Shown here in pieces: positions 61,919 through 64,000 of a DNA stretch of 64,000 nucleotides (its first letter is position 1; every line of letters begins with the position of its first letter). The notes beneath the pieces were generated by a model. It made no database searches, was not told where the DNA came from, and worked only from the letters and a program-made list of their open reading frames with translations. The DNA comes from Faucicola osloensis_C (GTDB lineage Bacteria > Pseudomonadota > Gammaproteobacteria > Pseudomonadales > Moraxellaceae), in the NCBI GenBank assembly GCA_019353055.1, contig JABAHL010000002.1, forward strand, positions 283,556 to 347,555, read 5' to 3'. The translations under genes and the position numbers were made by a program.

Positions 61919-63262
61919 TTAATTAATCAGCCCACTTGCCGAGCGTTTTGAGATGAATCCATCTGGGATTTGGTTGTGGTCAGCTTGCCAGCGCTGAAAT
62001 GCCAATTTGGTATTGGTACCTACGACGCCATCTGACCCTTTGGTATCATAACCCATTGCCGTCAAACGCTGTTGAAGTTGGCGTACTTCATAAGTAGCAA
62101 GTGGCTGCTCATAGCGAGGCCAAGATTGCTGTAAGCCTAGCTGCCCGATAATGGCTTTGGCAAGTAAGCTCACCCCCATGGCATAATTGGAGGAATTATT
62201 GTAGACCTTAATGGCATCAAAATTTTTGGTTAATAAAATCGCAGGACCCTCTTTACCCGCAGGGAGCCATAATTCTGCCATCGCATCCATGGGCGCATTT
62301 GGGGTAATAAACTGAACACCTAAATTTTGCCAGTCCGCCATGGTTTTTTTGGTACTGACATGGCGATAATCAAAACCATTTGGTAATCGTACTTCATAGT
62401 ACGAGCCCATGCCGCGCTGCCAGCCGGCATTTTTAAGATAGCTTGCGGTAGAGGCTAACGCATCAGCGGTATGCCAAGGGTTACGATGACCATCACCATT
62501 GCCATCTACTGCTTCATCTAACCAAGTTTTGGGAATAAATTGGGTATGTCCCATGCCACCTGCCCAAGAGCCGCGCAGTTGCGACCAATCAATATCACCA
62601 CGCTCAAGCAGCGACAACAGCGCTAGCAGCTGATCCTCTGCAAAACTGCGGCGACGACCATCATATGCTAGAGTCGCCAAACTATTGACCAGTGATGAGT
62701 TACCTGTGCCTTGACCATATGAAGATTCCATGCCCCAAATGGCAGTCACAATAGAGGCCGGCACACCATACTGATTTTCAATGCGATCAAGTAGGGCGCT
62801 TTGGCTGGCAAAATTGCGCTGACCCCCACTGACTCGACCACTCGATGCGGCACCATCGATATATTCCCAAGGCATTTTGGCAAATTCAGGCTGTCCTTTA
62901 TCCAGTGACACCACTTGCTCACTGTAGTTGGCACTTGACAGCAAGCGTTCAACATCAGCGCGGGGGTAACCTTTTTGCACAGCGCGTTCAATAAAATCCG
63001 ATTTCCACTGATAAAAGCTGCTGTATTGATTGGTTGGAACAGTCACAGGTGGCACGGGCGTGACTTTAGGGGGTACTGTAATGACCACAGGGGCAGTCGG
63101 CAAGGTACCTGGTAATTTTTGGGGTTGGGTCTGAATAGGTGCTGATGAACAAGCTGCCAACAATGCCGCCAAGCTGACAGGCAATGCCAGTTTTTGACCA
63201 CCCAAACGATGCGACAAACAGAGCGATAAAGAGACGATAGACGACGAATATTTAACATACAT
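61919..63262 (-). CDS. Lytic murein transglycosylase (MltB-like) with peptidoglycan-binding domain, lipoprotein
   Basis: 447 residues. N-terminal signal ending in lipobox LLAACSS (Cys ~38), a Pro/Thr/Val-rich linker to ~85, then the SLT/MltB catalytic domain with IVTAIWGMESSYGQG (catalytic Glu), RGSWAGGMGHTQFIPKTWL, and VDGNGDGHRNPWHTADALASTA. A C-terminal PG_binding_1 domain (from ~385: VRQLQQRLTAMGYDTKGSDG) is present. Cleaves peptidoglycan to 1,6-anhydromuropeptides, anchored to a membrane by the lipid. A shorter start may exist, since the first ~25 residues precede the typical signal peptide. Confidence 0.92.
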   Translation of the reverse strand: MYVKYSSSIVSLSLCLSHRLGGQKLALPVSLAALLAACSSAPIQTQPQKLPGTLPTAPVVITVPPKVTPVPPVTVPTNQYSSFYQWKSDFIERAVQKGYPRADVERLLSSANYSEQVVSLDKGQPEFAKMPWEYIDGAASSGRVSGGQRNFASQSALLDRIENQYGVPASIVTAIWGMESSYGQGTGNSSLVNSLATLAYDGRRRSFAEDQLLALLSLLERGDIDWSQLRGSWAGGMGHTQFIPKTWLDEAVDGNGDGHRNPWHTADALASTASYLKNAGWQRGMGSYYEVRLPNGFDYRHVSTKKTMADWQNLGVQFITPNAPMDAMAELWLPAGKEGPAILLTKNFDAIKVYNNSSNYAMGVSLLAKAIIGQLGLQQSWPRYEQPLATYEVRQLQQRLTAMGYDTKGSDGVVGTNTKLAFQRWQADHNQIPDGFISKRSASGLIN

Positions 63263-63512
63263 AAAGCAATAACCTCAATTAATACAAGCCAAACGCGTAC
63301 AAACATAACAACTGTTATAAAAAAATGAATATAGCATAAAAATAGGAAATTTTAGTTGTTAAGGAATAATTGATATAAAAATACTACAAAAATTGCGGTA
63401 AAAGTATTTGCCAGATTTTGGCAGTTTTGCCAGCGTTTTTGGAAAATAGGATTGATAATTGGTCAAAAAAGTTTATGATAATCGGTTTATACTATAATTT
63501 TGAGGAGTAACT

Positions 63513-63800
63513 ATGCTAAAAGTCAATCAATATTTTGATGGGAATGTGGCATCAATCGGTTTTCAAACAGCCACCCTACCTGCGACCGTGGGCGTGATGA
63601 AAGTAGGCGAATACGAATTTGGCACGAGTCAATTTGAAACCATGACCGTTATTAGCGGGGCTATCTCAGCACTATTGCCAAACCAAAGTGACTGGCAAAC
63701 TTTTAAAGCCAATGAAACCTTTACCGTCGATGCCAACCAAAAATTCAAAGTCAAAATTGACGAAGAAACGGCTTATCTTTGCACTTACCAAGATAAATAA
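63513..63800 (+). CDS. ppnP: Pyrimidine/purine nucleoside phosphorylase (DUF1255, PpnP/YaiE)
   Basis: 95 residues, a single cupin-like beta-barrel. Family landmarks: NQYFDGNVASIGFQ, ATVGVMKVGEYEFGTSQFETMTVISG and FTVDANQKFKVKI. In E. coli PpnP splits diverse nucleosides with phosphate. GAGGAG ribosome binding site 6 bases upstream. A 13-base-period repeat covers its stop codon, and an IS end lies within the next ~25 bases. Confidence 0.94.
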   Translation: MLKVNQYFDGNVASIGFQTATLPATVGVMKVGEYEFGTSQFETMTVISGAISALLPNQSDWQTFKANETFTVDANQKFKVKIDEETAYLCTYQDK

Positions 63801-63814
63801 TCAAGATAAATCAG
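63789..63814 (+). repeat. 13-bp period duplication over the ppnP stop codon
   Basis: CAAGATAAAT occurs at 63789-63798 and 63802-63811 (period 13). The first copy includes the end of ppnP. Confidence 0.65.
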
Positions 63815-63823
63815 TAACTGAAG

Positions 63824-64000
63824 TTACGCACCGCTAATAGCCTTAAGCTGGGCAAAAGCCGACTGATTAGCAGAAATTAGTAACTTCGTACGCAAAGCGA
63901 AATGATTTAACTTGGTTTTGATTTTCAAACACTCAAGCTTAAACACCGCATACGTGGCTAAAAACATATGATTAAACCGAGCCCTTTGGCTATGAGCAGG
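63824..64000 (-). mobile_element. IS transposase, C-terminal fragment (cut by window end)
   Basis: Read leftward, a frame open from the window edge ends at TAA 63824-63826 after 58 codons. It is basic and shows RARFNHMFLATYAVFKLECL and KTKLNHFALRTKLLI, a pattern I associate with DDE-type transposase C-termini. The exact IS family (IS4/IS701-like) is uncertain. The left end of the element should lie within 63801-63823; TAACTGAAGTTACGCAC may be part of the terminal repeat. The rest of the element is beyond the window. Confidence 0.65.

Noticed and set aside
1..64000. tRNA or rRNA genes
   Set aside because: I looked through the intergenic regions for cloverleaf-like or conserved rRNA sequence and saw none; a covariance-model search would be decisive.

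Overview
This window is chromosomal core DNA from a gammaproteobacterium, most likely a Moraxellaceae member (Moraxella/Psychrobacter-like, possibly close to Moraxella osloensis). The evidence is a mid-40s G+C content judged by eye, a Pseudomonas-type pyrB plus inactive pyrC' pair, a hisZ-purA pair, the uppS-cdsA-dxr-rseP-bamA-skp-lpxD-fabZ-lpxA envelope cluster, and the IS fragment at the right edge. Genus-level assignment is inference. I saw no rRNA, tRNA, CRISPR array or prophage.

Layout. 1-9.3 kb: tail of xthA, argJ, a mini-lipoprotein, a TrmH-type methyltransferase with fbp, pyrB-pyrC', a YihY/BrkB membrane protein with a long charged tail, a WrbA-like flavoprotein and a DUF2069 protein. 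9.4-17.5 kb: a carboxylesterase, hrpA, an A+T-rich orphan gene with a trypsin-like triad, rimO and an SMR efflux gene. 17.7-29.8 kb: pyrH-frr, then the isoprenoid, phospholipid, outer-membrane assembly and lipid A genes. 29.9-36.9 kb: the queuosine genes tgt, queA and queG, a thioesterase, a DUF924 gene, nnr and a DUF4124 gene. 37-42 kb: ilvB-ilvN-ilvC behind a long leader that looks like a transcription attenuator, then an unrecognised membrane protein and a cold shock gene. 42.4-48 kb: etfB-etfA, an unrecognised protein with uracil-DNA-glycosylase-like motifs, a CorA transporter, DUF2237 and a GST. 48.2-57.7 kb: hisZ-purA, a TSUP permease, LysE, fetAB, a PduO-type adenosyltransferase, cysS and guaB. 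57.9-64 kb: glmM, pdxH, a Bax-inhibitor-like membrane protein, nadK, an MltB-like lytic transglycosylase, ppnP and the 3' end of an IS transposase.

How the genes work together. Several metabolic themes recur: pyrimidine synthesis (pyrB, pyrC', pyrH), purine synthesis (purA, guaB), branched-chain amino acids (ilvBNC), arginine and histidine regulation (argJ, hisZ), tRNA queuosine (queA, tgt, queG) and cell envelope building (uppS, cdsA, dxr, rseP, bamA, skp, lpxD, fabZ, lpxA, glmM, the transglycosylase). Most convergent gene pairs are separated by A-tract/stem/T-tract hairpins that can terminate from either side.

The most notable observations are the ilv leader (a 54-codon reading frame ending in a run of Ile/Leu/Val codons just before a terminator-like hairpin), a promoter plus hairpin leader upstream of guaB, the orphan trypsin-like gene overlapping the end of hrpA, and an unusual abundance of short (12-21 bp) tandem duplications, many at the ends of genes. 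I did not find a multigene system that I can call new with confidence.
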